From: Undaria pinnatifida
Lineage: Eukaryota > Sar > Phaeophyceae > Laminariales > Alariaceae
Assembly: GCA_012845835.1 (NCBI GenBank)
Contig: JABAKD010000015.1
Coordinates: 4,645,778 to 4,709,777, forward strand
DNA length: 64,000 nt
Reading direction: 5' to 3'
Shown: in pieces, positions 42,411 through 53,539 of the stretch
How positions within the stretch are numbered: position 1 is the stretch's first letter
Layout: each line of letters opens with the position of its first letter
Made by a program: the position numbers and the translations under genes
The notes under the pieces: generated by a model
Seen by the model: the letters and a program-made list of their open reading frames with translations, nothing else
Databases searched by the model: none
What the model was told of the DNA's origin: nothing

Positions 42411-44594
42411 GACGTCCTCTTAAAAAAGCACACGAACCCCGACACACAAGAAACGCACACAGCCCGAAAAACTGTGTAAAGCGTAAAAACACGCCAGGCG
42501 CATAGATGAATACAGGTACAACACCAAGATATGAAGATGAATGAGTGGGGAGCTCTCAAGGTCCATATAATGTCCGCTAGAGAAACATTCCTGTTGTCTC
42601 CACGAACTCCCATACGGTTTCATATCCATCTCGTACGCATCGCACCGCCGAAATTAATATTCGGTACTCTGTATCTTACTTGTTTAGAGATTTGAGACCG
42701 GTAAGGCGACTTCGGTGAGTCGGACCCTCTACCCTCTAGTCTGCATTTCAACGGTTTCGTGCTGTTGCTTGACAAGATACATGGAAACCCCTGCAGCCGG
42801 TTACGCGATACGTAATGCGTGATCCATGGCAACGTGTGTTTGCTCTGTACCTCAAAACTTCGTATTTATACAAAGCACAGAGTCCTACGCCCTGTGTCCG
42901 TCCTTGTCCTTTACGTTGTATCCCGCGTCCGACGTCCGGCGTCGTGCGTTTTGCAGCAGTCGTAATCCAAGGAAGTGTTGCTGTCCTTTGCCTTTGCCCT
43001 GTGTGATGCGTGTGGTGGCGGTCAATTAGTAGTGACGATGTGACGGCGGGGTTTGCGGAGATGATGGTTGGCTTTTGGGGTGTGGGGACGTACCAATACG
43101 AGGTAGGTGTACGGCACTACGTGTGTACACCAGGGCGTAAAATAGATGGTGAATGTTGCGCTGGTGCACCTTTTTGTTGCAAAGCCCGTTTTTTTCACGT
43201 ATCGAAGGAATGGTGCGGTTGCCGCACCATGCTTTTCGTGTGCCCTTATTTTGTGCATTAGGCGAAAAAACTGCGGGTCCTATGGCATCGTAGGCGAAAC
43301 AAAGAAATGGGTGTCGTTTCTTTTTTTGAGTTTTGTTTTGTGTTGATTTCGTCTTGCATGCTTTGTTTGGGTCAGGTTTATTCTTGTGGCATGGAGTACT
43401 TTACTTGTTTTGAGAATTCTATTGAAACCGTTTCTGTTTCCTCTGCCTGAGGACGAAGCGGGCCTCAAACAGCTCCAAAAGGGGGAGAAAATTCCCAGCT
43501 GGTGCAAAATATGAATAATCGCTGGCAACGCTGGGATAGTAAAACGCACCGCGAATAGTGGAAACCCTGTGTTCCCAAGAAGTGTCAGTGATGGCGTGGT
43601 AGGCTACAGGGGTAGGGGTTTGTTTAGGGTTCAGGGCGAGGCTTGGCCCGAGTCATTAGTTTTGAATCCAGGGCGAAGCTTTCCGAGTGAACAGAGTTCA
43701 TCCACGAACTGAAATTGAATACCTGTAACGACGTTCTTCTATAACAATGATTCACGCAGGTTGGCGGCAACGAGGACCTGTTCAATAGGCGAACCAGGCC
43801 GGGGACACTGTGGCGTGTGGCGCTTATGCAAGCACCTCACATCTGCTCACAATACGTCTGACGCTTATTGACCGCCCTGTTGTCCTTGTTTCTTAGCCAA
43901 GCGCGTAACATTCTAAGGCATCCAGCACTGCGTATACAAGAGGATAAACCGAGCGGGTCAGACGCACATTTTGAGTACATCGGCGCATATATGGCGAAAA
44001 AAACGACCTCCGGCCGCCCTCCGGAGGCCTCTGCGGGGGTTTACACCTCGCCTACGGCTCGTGATGCGGGGCCGCACCACGAACCGGGCGCCTATTTACG
44101 CCCTGGTGTACAATACGCGTTTGTTTAAGAATCCAACTGTTCCTGCTCAAATCACACAACTAGCGCACCCAGCTCCTGAATTAGCGTGTGCTGTCGTCGA
44201 CCACCTACTACAGGCACTGCAAACACAGCACGGAACAGCGCTATCAGCCCAGCACAACGGAGCAAAACACGTAGTGTGTGCCGATCATGGTGCGGCAGTA
44301 CAAGCGAAAGCAGGCAGAGTTGCCGAAACCCAACGTGCGAGATTCTTCTACAGCTCGCTGTGTTTTCATAGCGAACGACTACATCGAAATATTCCAAGCC
44401 AAATGCATGAATAGCTGGTGATGCGCTAAGGACTCTTTTTGGCTATATTTCCAACTCAATGAGATACATCACTACTTTTAATCTCTCCGCGTCCTTTCTC
44501 TTTCGTACGGATGATGCGATCTGTGCGTGAATGCGACGTCCGGGTTATGCCCTGGAGCGTGGAGCGCTTGGTATTTGCAAGTCGTAAGATGCAC

Positions 44595-44690
44595 CAAATC
44601 ATGGACTTCTGCCCGCTTCACGCTTTGTTTCTATTTGAGCTAGCGTAGCGGGCGGATGCCGCCCGCGAAGCGAAGCGCCTTTTCACACAT
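44595..44690 (-). repeat. Family D fragment, hairpin end
   Basis: GCACCAAATCATGGACTTCT and GAGCTAGCGTAGCGGGCGG, then ATGCCGCCCGC. It matches the hairpin-bearing end of 38460-38575 in the same orientation. Confidence 0.7.
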
Positions 44691-44871
44691 AGGTGCGTGG
44701 TGATTAGTGTACGCATTGCATGCGTAGTATGTTGTACCAGAGATGATATCGAGCGAAAAAAGCACCTGAGGGTTCGCACGGGATACATGCGGGATGCAAG
44801 TATTGTTGTTGTTCTCACATTAACTCGCATAATCTCCAAAACAAGGTGCTATTCATAAGGTTACCAGTACT

Positions 44872-45340
44872 CACTATGACTACGTATCAAGTCCGTGGTC
44901 ACAGGACAGGCTCCAGTCACTCTGGAGCTGAGGAATACCCCAGGGAAAAAGCACAAGCAAACCAAAGGTGGTACACGCATATGTCACAGCTGACGCAATT
45001 CATGCCTCCACCAGAAAACATATAAAAGTGGAATCGGGAGTCAGCCTACGATGTGCCAGGTCCATACTGTTGCATACGTCTCACTACTCGCGCCTGGAAA
45101 AACCGACTATACCGCTTGCCACCCAAGAAAGACTACCACGTATTTATTGCACGTAGTTTCCTATCACTACGCATACGCACAACAGAGTCAATTGACGAAG
45201 AAGAAATAAAGAAAAGAAAAGAAGATAAAGGAAAGAAAAAACAAGAAAGCGAAAAAGGAAAGGAAAGAAAAGAAAAGACAAGAAAAGCAAGAAAAGACAA
45301 GACAAGAAGAGGAAGCAAGGAAAGGAAAATAATACAGCAC
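44872..45340 (+). mobile_element. Family P SINE-like repeat, full copy with tail
   Basis: AATCAAGTCCGTGGTCACAG-like start, GGAGCTGAGGAATACCCCAG, CAATTCATGCCTCCACCAG and TTGCACGTAGTTTCCTATCA, then an A/G-rich tail (AAAGAAAAGAAGA). An upstream piece (TTGTTGTTCTCACATTAACT) at 44800-44830 is separated by about 45 bp of other sequence. Confidence 0.75.
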
Positions 45341-45461
45341 CACGTGTGTGATACGTATGCCGGTCAGTCGCATCGTTTTATTTTGCTTTTGTATCCTCAC
45401 GGCTTCAGTAGGATGTTGTATATTTGCGGCGTCAGCACAGGAGTAGTACCATCCAGGGCAT

Positions 45462-45565
45462 TGAGTAGCTGTTGCGCTGTTGCGCGGGCGCAACATTTGG
45501 GTCAACATAATAACCGTTGTGCGCATCAGTCGCCGCGAGGCTGATTGCGCGCAGCGCAACACGCG
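45462..45565 (-). repeat. Family H repeat, reversed copy
   Basis: GTTGCGCGGGCGCAACATTTG, ACATAATAACCGTTGTGCGC and AGTCGCCGCGAGGCTGATTG mirror 40740-40835. Confidence 0.65.
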
Positions 45566-45699
45566 ATTTTGGGCGCACAACATCATTCGCCGCAGGCAAT
45601 GTTTTCTGTTGCGCGTTTTTTCCCCTGCGGCAGGCGAACAAAAAAAAATTGGGTCTTTTTTTCGCCGCAGAGTTTCATTTGTGGGGGGGGGGGGGGATT

Positions 45700-45945
45700 T
45701 GTCTCTTTTCTAAATCGCCGTAGTAGGCGAAAAAAAATATGGAAGCACCCTATGTCCATTGGCCGTGGTTGAAGATATTGCAGGCTCTTTTCCTATTCGC
45801 CATAATAGTCGGAAACAAATATTAGGCATCTTTTGCCATTCGCTGTAGACTTATGTTACTTTTTAGGCACCTTTTCCTATTCGCCTTGGTAGCCGAAAAA
45901 AAATTGAAAGGCTTTTTTCGGTTTTTCGGTGTTCGCCGTACGTAA
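45700..45945 (+). repeat. Degenerate tandem repeat with TTCGCC..GGCGAA palindromes
   Basis: Units at about 45710, 45795, 45840 and 45885 share TATTCGCC, GTAG.CGAAAAAAA and GCACCTTTTCCTATTCGCC. The unit is 60-90 bp. Confidence 0.55.
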
Positions 45946-46257
45946 TGTTTCGGTTAGGCACGGAAACGGCACAAGAGACTGGGGGCATTGGGGACCTTCA
46001 TCGATCACCGACCGACTATGGCGAATGGCGAGTGGCGCATATAGTAACAACTTTTTTTTTTTTTTTTTTCATCCTCCGGCGGATGGGGAAAAATAAAGCT
46101 TTAGCTCACCACACTTCCACGTATTTTCATACGCGTCGTGTGTCGATTTAACTCAGTTGCTTTCGCAGCCCGACGCTAGCTGGCATTTTTCTTTTTTATT
46201 GATTGACCCGGGTGCAGTGATGCCGGCCCCGAGCTTCTCCTACCCTCGGGAAGTGTA

Positions 46258-46372
46258 AGTATTACGAAGGACGATAGTAAGTAGGACCAAATATTGTTAG
46301 TAAAAATAGATGAATATATAGGGTTTTGTGTCCACCGTAGGTCCTATTTACTAGGGTCCCCCGTAATAGTAA
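46258..46372 (+). mobile_element. MITE family 2, diverged copy
   Basis: Left ATTACGAAGGACGATAGTAA and right TTTACTAGGGTCCCCCGTAAT are imperfect inverted repeats matching the 35335 copy, with GTAGGACCAAATATTGTTAG in the interior. Confidence 0.7.
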
Positions 46373-47097
46373 GTGCGATCGGCTCGTTTCCGCTTTCAAG
46401 GCATCCCAAGGCATTCTGATACACGCCTTTTCGAGGTTCGGGGGGCATTTAAACGCAATTCGTTGCTTTGCTTTCAGGCGTGTGTTCGCGCATATATCGC
46501 ATTTTTTTCAACTCCGGCGGCCCCCTCCGGGAGCCCTCCGGGGGCCCTCTCGGGGGCCCCTCCGGAAGCCCTGCGGGGGGCTTGCGTGCCTGCGGCGCGC
46601 AACAGACACCGAACCACCCACGTGCCATTGGTTTACAGTTTCACCGAGGCGAGAGCGGTAGACAGTAGACAGAGTCGACGGTCGACCTTTCGTGATTCGT
46701 TCAACCCTTCGCTGTTATGCTGTCATGCTCCAATCCTGTCATGTTGTCATGTTCGAAATATTCCAGGAGGCGTGCGAAGCAATGGGAAACGCGAGCTTTC
46801 AAGGGTGTAGAGCAGCGTGTTCCACACTAAAACCTAGTGGTTTGGCGTCCATCAAGGGATATTGCTGTCTTGTCAAATTGGGTGAAATACGTGCTCGTTT
46901 GACATATTTGTCATATCATGCTGGTACTACTGTACCTGATACAATGCAGTACCAGCCCTCTCACAAGAAAACGTTAGAGAGAGGTTTTAGGCTGGGTTTC
47001 CTGCTCGAGAACGGGCGTGTCCTACACTAACTTCAGTATAACAGCTGTCGAAGTTCTTTTCTCCCTTGTAGTCTGAAACCAGAAGAGAGAAAGCCTC
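46373..47097. other. Unassigned stretch of intron 2
   Basis: 46510-46590 has repeated CTCCGGGAGCCCTCCGGGGG-like palindromic sequence. Frames across 46373-46810 look like by-products of it. No gene recognised. Confidence 0.4.
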
Positions 47098-47205
47098 TTG
47101 ATGTTACTTGGGGATTGTGCAGAGTTAGCTCACACTTCGTGGCTGTCATCGACACCCGACAGCAGCACGACAAGTACAGGGAGGTTAGATTAAAACACAG
47201 GTTAT
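47098..47205 (+). repeat. Family L repeat, copy 1
   Basis: GATGTTACTTGG, TGTGCA, TTCGTGGCTGTCATCGACAC, CAGCAGCACGACAAGT, AGGGAGGTT. The same order is at 50561-50665. The frame through it (FVAVIDTRQQHDKYREV) is protein-like, so this may be a coding relic of a mobile element. Confidence 0.6.
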
Positions 47206-47449
47206 GTCCGAAGGCAAAGGTATGCCCGACGCCGGGCGCTGGAAGCCTTACGGTCCTCTCGCTTAGAAGAGGACTCCAGGGTGTGCATACATGCCTGCAT
47301 TCGTGGCTCCCGGATCCAGCAGAAGAGCCGGCACCTGCCGAGGCGCAGCCGGTACAACCAGCAAGGCCAGCGACACTCCGGTGCAGCCGCAGCGGAGCCA
47401 GGCTGACGTCATCCCAGCCCGGCAGCTCCCCGTTACCCCGAACCACCGA

Positions 47450-47577
47450 AAGTGCCCGTCAAAATCGTGCACAGTAAGCTACGAGAACGAGTAGCAGAGG
47501 TGTTGGAGGCGTTTGATAGGGAAGGCCGGCCAACATCGGGAATGCCGCGTAGCGGACAATTTTGACGCGTCCCTTCG
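47450..47577 (+). other. Short open frame, possible coding relic
   Basis: The frame VPVKIVHSKLRERVAEVL then EAFDREGRP reads like a helical protein segment and ends at TGA 47565-47567. No upstream continuation or family was recognised. It may be an exon of an unseen gene or a transposon relic. Confidence 0.25.
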
Positions 47578-47919
47578 GCGGCGGGCGTCGAACGACAGGG
47601 GCTGGATGACCACCACCTACGTACAGTCTTGTTCAAGCAAAACAAGAAATTAATCCTCTCCCCCACAAATGCCGCTCGCAATGTCTAGCCAAAGAGTGAA
47701 TATATGGTATCACACTGACCCCCATGACCCGTGGAAGAGGGTGATATTGGCCAGTTTTTTTTAACGGCCTCGGGCTGTCTCTTGGAGCGAAAATCGTATC
47801 GACCAGTCAGTGCCAGACCTACAATTTTTTCAGTAATTTTCAGGCTTTTTCCAAGCGGGGGCGAAACAAAACATTGCGCCGCATTTTGCATGACCCGGTT
47901 GGACGTACTCCAAGGCATA

Positions 47920-48310
47920 AAAATGGAAGATCTGACCTGCCTGTGTTCAACATGAAGCAGAATCTAGCGAAAAAACTTTATTGGACACTAAAACCAAGTC
48001 ATTTGAAGGAAATAACGTATTTTCCTCATTTTCATGCACAAAGGTCCAAATGTCCACGCCGTTTTTGATAGAGACCCTGAAGCTTTGCACACGTGTGCTA
48101 CATGCCCATCCCGAGGTACCACCGTGTTTTTTGTTCTTATTTTATTTTGCCAAAAATATTGGGCTAATGTGGTCCACATTTCCGAGAAATCTTAACTCAT
48201 GGAAAATCAGGCAAAAAAAAGAAAAAAAAGGCAGGTGAGGTCTTCGCAAGGGCACATAGAAGACGTGTGCAAAATTTCACGGCCTGAATAGAAAAAACGG
48301 CGTGGACATT
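47920..48310. repeat. Foldback (long imperfect inverted repeat)
   Basis: GTCCACGCCGTTTTTGATAG then CTTTGCACACGTGTGCTACA (about 48053-48110) is the reverse complement, with mismatches, of 48250-48307. Outer pieces ATGGAAGATCTGACCTGCC (47921) and GGCAGGTGAGGTCTTCG (48229) also pair. No coding frame is convincing. Confidence 0.65.
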
Positions 48311-48604
48311 CGCCGGGGAATACATTCGGGTTTTTTAACGTGAGCCAGCCTGTGGACGTTTTCGAGAGGCTATGTTGGCTAGATTCCCACCGGAACGGCA
48401 CCAAAGTGGTGCACGCCGTTACGTGTCACGGGGCGGTGGGATCGGACAGGAGCGCGCAGTGCAGACCGGGGGACAAGTGTAGGAAGCGGCACGCAGGAGC
48501 ATCCTTAGGCAGGTGTCAAAGTTGAAATGTGCCATGATAGAGCAGCTCGGCAAGCAATGTCACTGGGACCCCGTCGAGCAACGGGGACGCCCAGTAGCGA
48601 GCCT

Positions 48605-48650
48605 GCTATTGCGGGGGACCGCAGTAAACAGGACCTACGATATATAAAAA
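48605..48650 (+). mobile_element. MITE family 2 fragment
   Basis: TATTGCGGGGGACCGCAGTA then AACAGGACCTACGATAT. One arm of the family; the other arm is absent. Confidence 0.6.
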
Positions 48651-49247
48651 ATACTCTGGTTTTATAGTTTCCGCGCACAGACTGCCTAATGTTATAGAGT
48701 GTCAGTATAGCTGGCAATAGATTCGGTAGGATAGTCCGCAGATTCATGGTCTATTGGCCACAAGAAGGTTCTCTTAAACGGAATATTCTGAGTGAGCGGA
48801 TAACCCGTAGAATCTAGCTAGTTTGTACCACAAGAGCGTTCTCGGAAATGGAACGCTCCTCCTCTGGACAAGATAGATAGAAGTAAGCGCGTTAAGCGCC
48901 CATGGGAACATTAGGACACCCAGGAGAACGTTCCTTGTACGTTCCATAGGAAAAGGTCCGGAACAGAGCACAGTAGCAATGCTGGGGTGAAGCGAACTCT
49001 GTGAGCTTCCCCCCACCCCCGTGCTCTCACTACCTGCTCTACCCGCTCTACCTGCTCTACCCAGCCCTATCGTGGCTAGGCCTGTGTTGTCTGTCTTTTA
49101 GAGTCCAATGAAGAGGAAATAATGTACAAGCTTTTGAGTCTATCCAGCGAGCCATGAGGAGAGACCAAACAAGGGCACCGGAACCCATGAGGAGCACGCT
49201 TCCCAACACCGACCAACCACGCATCCCCCACTCTGAGTACCACCACA
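48651..49247. other. Unassigned stretch of intron 2
   Basis: CTCTACC is repeated several times at 49025-49065, and ACGTTCC / GGAACG pairs occur near 48845-48955. No gene noticed. Confidence 0.4.
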
Positions 49248-49435
49248 CTAACATCACCCTGTTGAACCTGATAGCTACACTGTAGTTGCAAGGGGAGTCG
49301 CCGACCTATGTCCTTAGTGAGGACACACAACCCGTAATACGCGCGATCGGAGTATCACACACAGCTTGCAAAGATGAGTTTCGACTAAATATTCGATCTT
49401 ACAGCTGGAGTGTGTTTTAATATTTATGATATAAA
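49248..49435 (-). repeat. Family C fragment, reversed, with core module
   Basis: On the + strand: ATCACCCTGTTGAACCTGAT, AGGGGAGTCGCCGACCTATG, TACGCGCGATCGGAGTATCA, ACACAGCTTGCAAAGATGAG. It mirrors 29586-29745. Confidence 0.75.
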
Positions 49436-49553
49436 AAAGTCTCTTATGTCACCCATAGTTTGCTAACCATTTTCGGTCCTGATTACTATCTTTCCCCGTT
49501 TTAGTGAGAGCATACCTGGCTAACGCGCAGGAGGAGCAGCGACGAGGTGGGGT

Positions 49554-50330
49554 GTGGGTGAAACACGCGCCTCAGCTGGTGGCGGGCCCGTTGCGAAAGT
49601 TGGTCATGTAGACATGAGGCGACGCGTGGCCACCTTGGCGACAGCGGCAGAACGCCTCGCGATGATCCGGGACGTGGCTGTTTTTTTCGTCGCATACCAC
49701 AACATGAAGCGCGGGTTCGAGCTGTTGGTAGCGGTCGCGGCACAAGTGTTGCAGATGCCGGGGGGAGGGGTTTTCGATTTCCTCTTTGGGAACACACCAC
49801 GGAAATCCTCCCAAGCGGTAGGGGCGAGAAGAAACATGGACTGCCCACGAAGTATGCGCTGTGGCCGCTATGATCGGGTGCCGACAGGCCACAGCGTCCA
49901 TGAAATGGGCTCTCGTGGAGGGTTATGGTTTTCTGTTTCCGAGCGTCCGAGAAAACGGAGATGACCATAATCTGGCGCTGACACAAGCGCAGATGACGTC
50001 GAACCTTCAGGCTCACCTTGCAGCAGGCATGGAGGATAAGCGGTACCCGTTGCCTTCCTGCCGAGTAAGGGGCCGGCTTGCCACCATGCGGATGATACGG
50101 CCGTGGACGTCCTCGTGGAGTACGTCGGAGGGAGGTATGCGGTCGTCGCCGGCCGATGCGTAGGAGTGACGATGACAGCGGCGATGCCTGAGGGAGCTAA
50201 GTGCTCGCGCAACACGGCGTTCATAGACTTAGACGCTCTGCCACTGTCTGAGGGGTCTGGGGAATCGTACGCAGCTTTCCCTGGGGACAGCCGACGGCAG
50301 CCGAACCCATACGAGGAAGTTTGGGCATAA
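49554..50330 (+). pseudogene. Degenerate tyrosine recombinase (phage-integrase-type fold) relic
   Basis: Tyrosine recombinases cut and rejoin DNA and occur in Crypton and DIRS-like eukaryotic mobile elements. The frame at 49554-49850 has FFVAYHNMKRGFELLVAVAA (box I region with its Arg), then VLQMPGGGVFDFLFG. A frameshift near 49850 leads to ATASMKWALVEGYGFLFP, LALTQAQMTSNLQAHLAAG and YPLPSCRVRG. The last stands where H-x-x-R is expected, and the His is missing. A second frameshift near 50085 leads to DDTAVDVLVEYVGGRYAVVA then RCVGV, where the catalytic Tyr would be and is not seen. The order of blocks supports the family; frameshifts and lost residues mean it is dead. It lies inside HSF intron 2. 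Confidence 0.6.
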
Positions 50331-50560
50331 TCAGGAAGAGAAGCAACCCTCATTCAAATTGTACACACGAGCGACGACATTGAGACAAGGGGGGAGGGGC
50401 AACAAGTATGGGTGTGATCTCGTGCCGCCGCGGAGAGGCCTCATTAATCCCTACCTATACAATACGAATTAAGCTACATCGAAATGTTACAACAGTAATG
50501 TAAAACCAGAAAATAGGGGCCGCCAGCAGGGCGGCCCCTTTTCGGGAAAGCCTCATGTGT

Positions 50561-50665
50561 TACTTGGAGAATGTGCAAGGTGAGCTTATTTCGTGGCTGC
50601 CATCGATACCCAACAGCAGCACGACAAGTTCAAGGAGGTTGGAATATAACACAGACCATCCCGCC
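50561..50665 (+). repeat. Family L repeat, copy 2
   Basis: TGTGTTACTTGGAGAATGTG, TTCGTGGCTGCCATCGATAC, CAGCAGCACGACAAGTTCAA, GGAGGTTGG. Collinear with 47098-47205. Confidence 0.6.
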
Positions 50666-50897
50666 CGCCCAACGTGGTGGCAGGGTGTGCACCGCCGGCA
50701 ACGTTAGTTTTGTTAGTGTTAATTTTACTGGAGCACCTACTCTGCGACGAGGCGCCGCGTTGATTGCCAGATACTCAACGCGGGAGTAACATCCTTGGGT
50801 GAGAGTCCCCGGTTGGTCGCAGCCGAGAGGCCTCATTAATCCCAACCTGTATACCAGGTACGGATAAAGAAAGCTACGTCGAAATGTTGCAACGGTA

Positions 50898-51020
50898 ATT
50901 TTTAGGCTTAACCCCTTTAGAGCCCCAAAATCTCTCCCTATATTAACTACAAGAAAATTCGTCCCCCAAAAAGGTTTCCAAGAGTGAAGGCGTTTTAAGT
51001 TTCTAGCGGGGCTGTTTCCT
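50898..51020 (-). repeat. Family F repeat, copy 2
   Basis: On the + strand TTAACCCCTTTAGAGCCCC, AAATCTCTCCCTAT, CGTCCCCCAAAAAGGTTTCC and AAGGCGTTTTAAG are the mirror of 5080-5190. Confidence 0.7.
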
Positions 51021-51914
51021 ATGAGAGGGCCGGTAGTGCACGATGTGATGCGTACCATAGGATACGATCCCACATGGCGGCGTGAACTTGCCCGGACGGC
51101 CGGAGTCTTCGGCGTGCCCGTACTGCCGTGCTGTTTTTTCTGTTTGTCTGTGTTGTACTGGAATACATACCGGACGACGGTGGCCAATGGGCAGACTTAT
51201 CGGCTTGCCATAGACCCTCCCGGACTTCGTTGGATCCCACCCGGATCTGAGCACTTCAAACTATCGCGGTGTACAAGGTATGCAGCACGAGACACTTATT
51301 GTAGTAAATAACATAAACGCTGACCCAGACTGGGTTTCTGATGAAGGAACTGGGTTTTACATTGACTAGAGCGTAACGGCTCCCGGATTTTTTATGTTGT
51401 TGCTGTAAATGTAAGCCTGCTTTTCTTGTTCCCTGCTTGCCGTTGAATGTCCGGTACTACAGTGACTCCGTGCTTCAAGAATAAAATCCTTGATGTTATG
51501 TGCAGCCCTCGAACACAAGCACGGCTGGTGGATGCAGTCCCAACTCTGTCCGTGTCGCACAGGGTCATATTCGAATTATGCGCTACAGTGCAGCATGAAG
51601 GCAGCTTAAGTATTAATATGAGGGCGATAATCGCGGCGTCACTAGCAGCAGCAGCAGCCTAGTGGGGTCAGTGGATGCTTTAGGTACATCGTCAGCTTCC
51701 GCACGACGCTCGCCCTCACAAAGCCCACGCCCCCCCTCCCCCTCCCACCCCCACCCCCCTATCCCACCCCTCCACCGACCCGCCTGGCGTTGTAGGGATG
51801 CAAAAGTCTATGGCTGGCTACGCATGAGATGATTACACCAGCCCTAACCCCTCCCGACCCCCTCCATCACCCCCCCCAACCTGCCCCCCCCCCCCTCCCC
51901 ACGCTCCGCGACAG

Positions 51915-52743
51915 ATGGGTCCCAAGCGGCGGCAGCCGCAGCGTCAGCGGCAATGGACGACGTCCTGAACCACATGCGAAGCCAGATGGATCAGGTCAAA
52001 GGGGGTCTAAGGGTCGTCGATGGCAAGCTTGACGAGCTGAAAGACTTGGTCGTCCATCTGTCGCTAAGCGGTCGAGGACCATCGGGGGCAGCTGCCGCCG
52101 CGGCTGCGCAAGCGGCGGCGGCAGCAGCGGTACCAGGAGGGAGGGGGTTAGGAGGAGGAGGAGGACGCGGGGGGGGAGGGGGGGGAGGGGATGGTAGCCT
52201 GGGTGGCGTCAATTTTTCTTCCGGCGGGCAAGGTAATGATGATCCAACTGCTCAATTTTCCGGTGGTACGGCCTGGGGACCGGGACCGGGGCCAGCCTGG
52301 GGGACGGGGCCGGGTTCAGGGGTGGGGGTGGGTGCAGGGGGGGGGGGGGGGGGGGGCGGGGGGGGCAGCGGCAGATGGTGGTATAATGTATCCAGCGCAT
52401 TTTTGCCTGCATCAGCAACAGCCGCATCATCAGCAGCACGAACAGCAAATACAGCAGCAGCAACAACAGCAACATCAGCAGCAGCGGGAGCGACAGCTGT
52501 GGCAGCAGTACACGGGACAGATTTGGCATCCGATCTGGCATCCGTACCACCACCATCACCCCCAAAATATGCAGCAGCAACAACAACAACAACACCAGCA
52601 GCAGCAACAACTGCAGCAGCAACAACAGCAGCAGCAGCAACAACAACCACAGCAGCAGCATGGCGGGATGCACCCCAACGAAGTGCGTACAGAGTCCGAA
52701 GGTCATGGCGAGGACTGTCGCGGTCGCGGTAATCGCTGGTCAT
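51915..52743 (+). CDS. HSF: Heat shock transcription factor, exon 3 (coiled coil, then Gly and Gln-rich region)
   Basis: The first two bases complete codon 242 (GAT). After an Ala run, residues 255-290 contain MDDVLNHMRSQM, DQVKGGLRVV and DGKLDELKDLVVHL. Hydrophobic residues fall at strict 3-4 spacing over ten positions, as expected for the HSF trimerisation coil that follows the DNA-binding domain. Gly-rich sequence then runs to a poly-G tract (52337-52365). Past it, the same frame gives an Ala/Thr-rich tail ending at 52732. The frame one step over gives MYPAHFCLHQQQPHHQQ and long Gln runs, ending at TAA 52743. The Gln-rich reading is the more transcription-factor-like and would need a one-base slip in the G tract (assembly error or real). 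The exon probably continues by splicing near 52729 (GTAATC). Confidence 0.78.
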
Positions 52744-53219
52744 AACTCGCTTCTGTTGCTGGTTGATAGGTTAGTCCGGCACAGCTGTAAGCTTAATTCC
52801 TTTACAACTGATGCCATTTCTGGGGGGGGGAATTACTTGGAATTAGACTTGGACAAGGCTCGCATTTTTACCACTGCGCTCACGTTTGGGCGGGGCAAAG
52901 CACTTGTAATTGTGTAAGTAGTTATTTCTTTGGTAGCATTAAAAGTACAAGGATTCAAGCAACGCTCCTTTCCTCTCGAACGCTTCGTACCGTTTTTTTA
53001 TTGTTGTCCAGACCTGGCCTTACTACAGAGTCGAACCCGATTGTTTTCGAAATAAAAGAAAAAAAAAAAAAATAATGCCTGGGAGCCCCTTCCCCCCTAC
53101 GACCCCTTTTTCAAGTCTTCGTGCTAAGGTGCTCCTGTACGCGGCGCTGCTGCGAGGAAAGTTTTGCAGTGGCACGGAGACCGGTACCTGCCTACACCAA
53201 TCAAATGGACGTGCTGTCC
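52744..53219. other. Intron or intergenic stretch after HSF exon 3
   Basis: A short A run is at 53055-53072. The frame 52660-52917 is unremarkable. No gene noticed. Confidence 0.4.
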
Positions 53220-53400
53220 CGCTCAAATGGAACTGTTGCCCGGCTCGAATGGAAATGGAAATGTTGCCCGGCTCGAATGGAAATGGAAATGTTGCCCGGC
53301 TCGAATGGAAATGTTGCCCGGCTCGAATGGAAATGTTGCCCCGCTCGAATGGAAATGTTGCCCCGCTCGCGTGGAGTTTGTTGTCCCCCTAAAGTTGTAA
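53210..53400 (+). repeat. Minisatellite, 24-30-bp unit, about seven copies
   Basis: Unit GCCCGGCTCGAATGGAAATG with TT, in some copies lengthened by an extra GAAATG. The last copies change to GCCCCGCTCGAATGG, and diverged GCTCAAGTG.AAATGTTG units continue to about 53445. Confidence 0.85.
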
Positions 53401-53539
53401 ACCCTTTTTCCCGCTCAAGTGCAAATGTTGTCGCGCCCAAGTGGAATTGCCTATTGATAGTTACCGCCTTATACTTGCACGTATGCGTACGTGCAAGGTT
53501 TTCCAGACTTGCACGAAAATTCCTTTGCGATCTGTTCTA

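Larger units (their letters stand above)
42411..51914 (+). other. HSF intron 2, remaining 9.5 kb
   Basis: Acceptor CGCGACAG ends at 51914 after a long C/T-rich stretch (51720-51900). Phase 1 at donor and acceptor gives GAT (Asp). Contents listed separately include MITE family 2 copies, families H, P, L, F and C, a foldback and a recombinase relic. 42411-44590 appears unique, with no gene noticed. Confidence 0.75.

Noticed and set aside
41951-42613. Asn-Pro repeat protein on the minus strand and Leu-Gly repeat on the plus strand
   Set aside because: The minus frame is the complement of the telomere-like array. The plus frame is the HSF frame running on into intron 2; it is kept only as a possible splice-variant linker.
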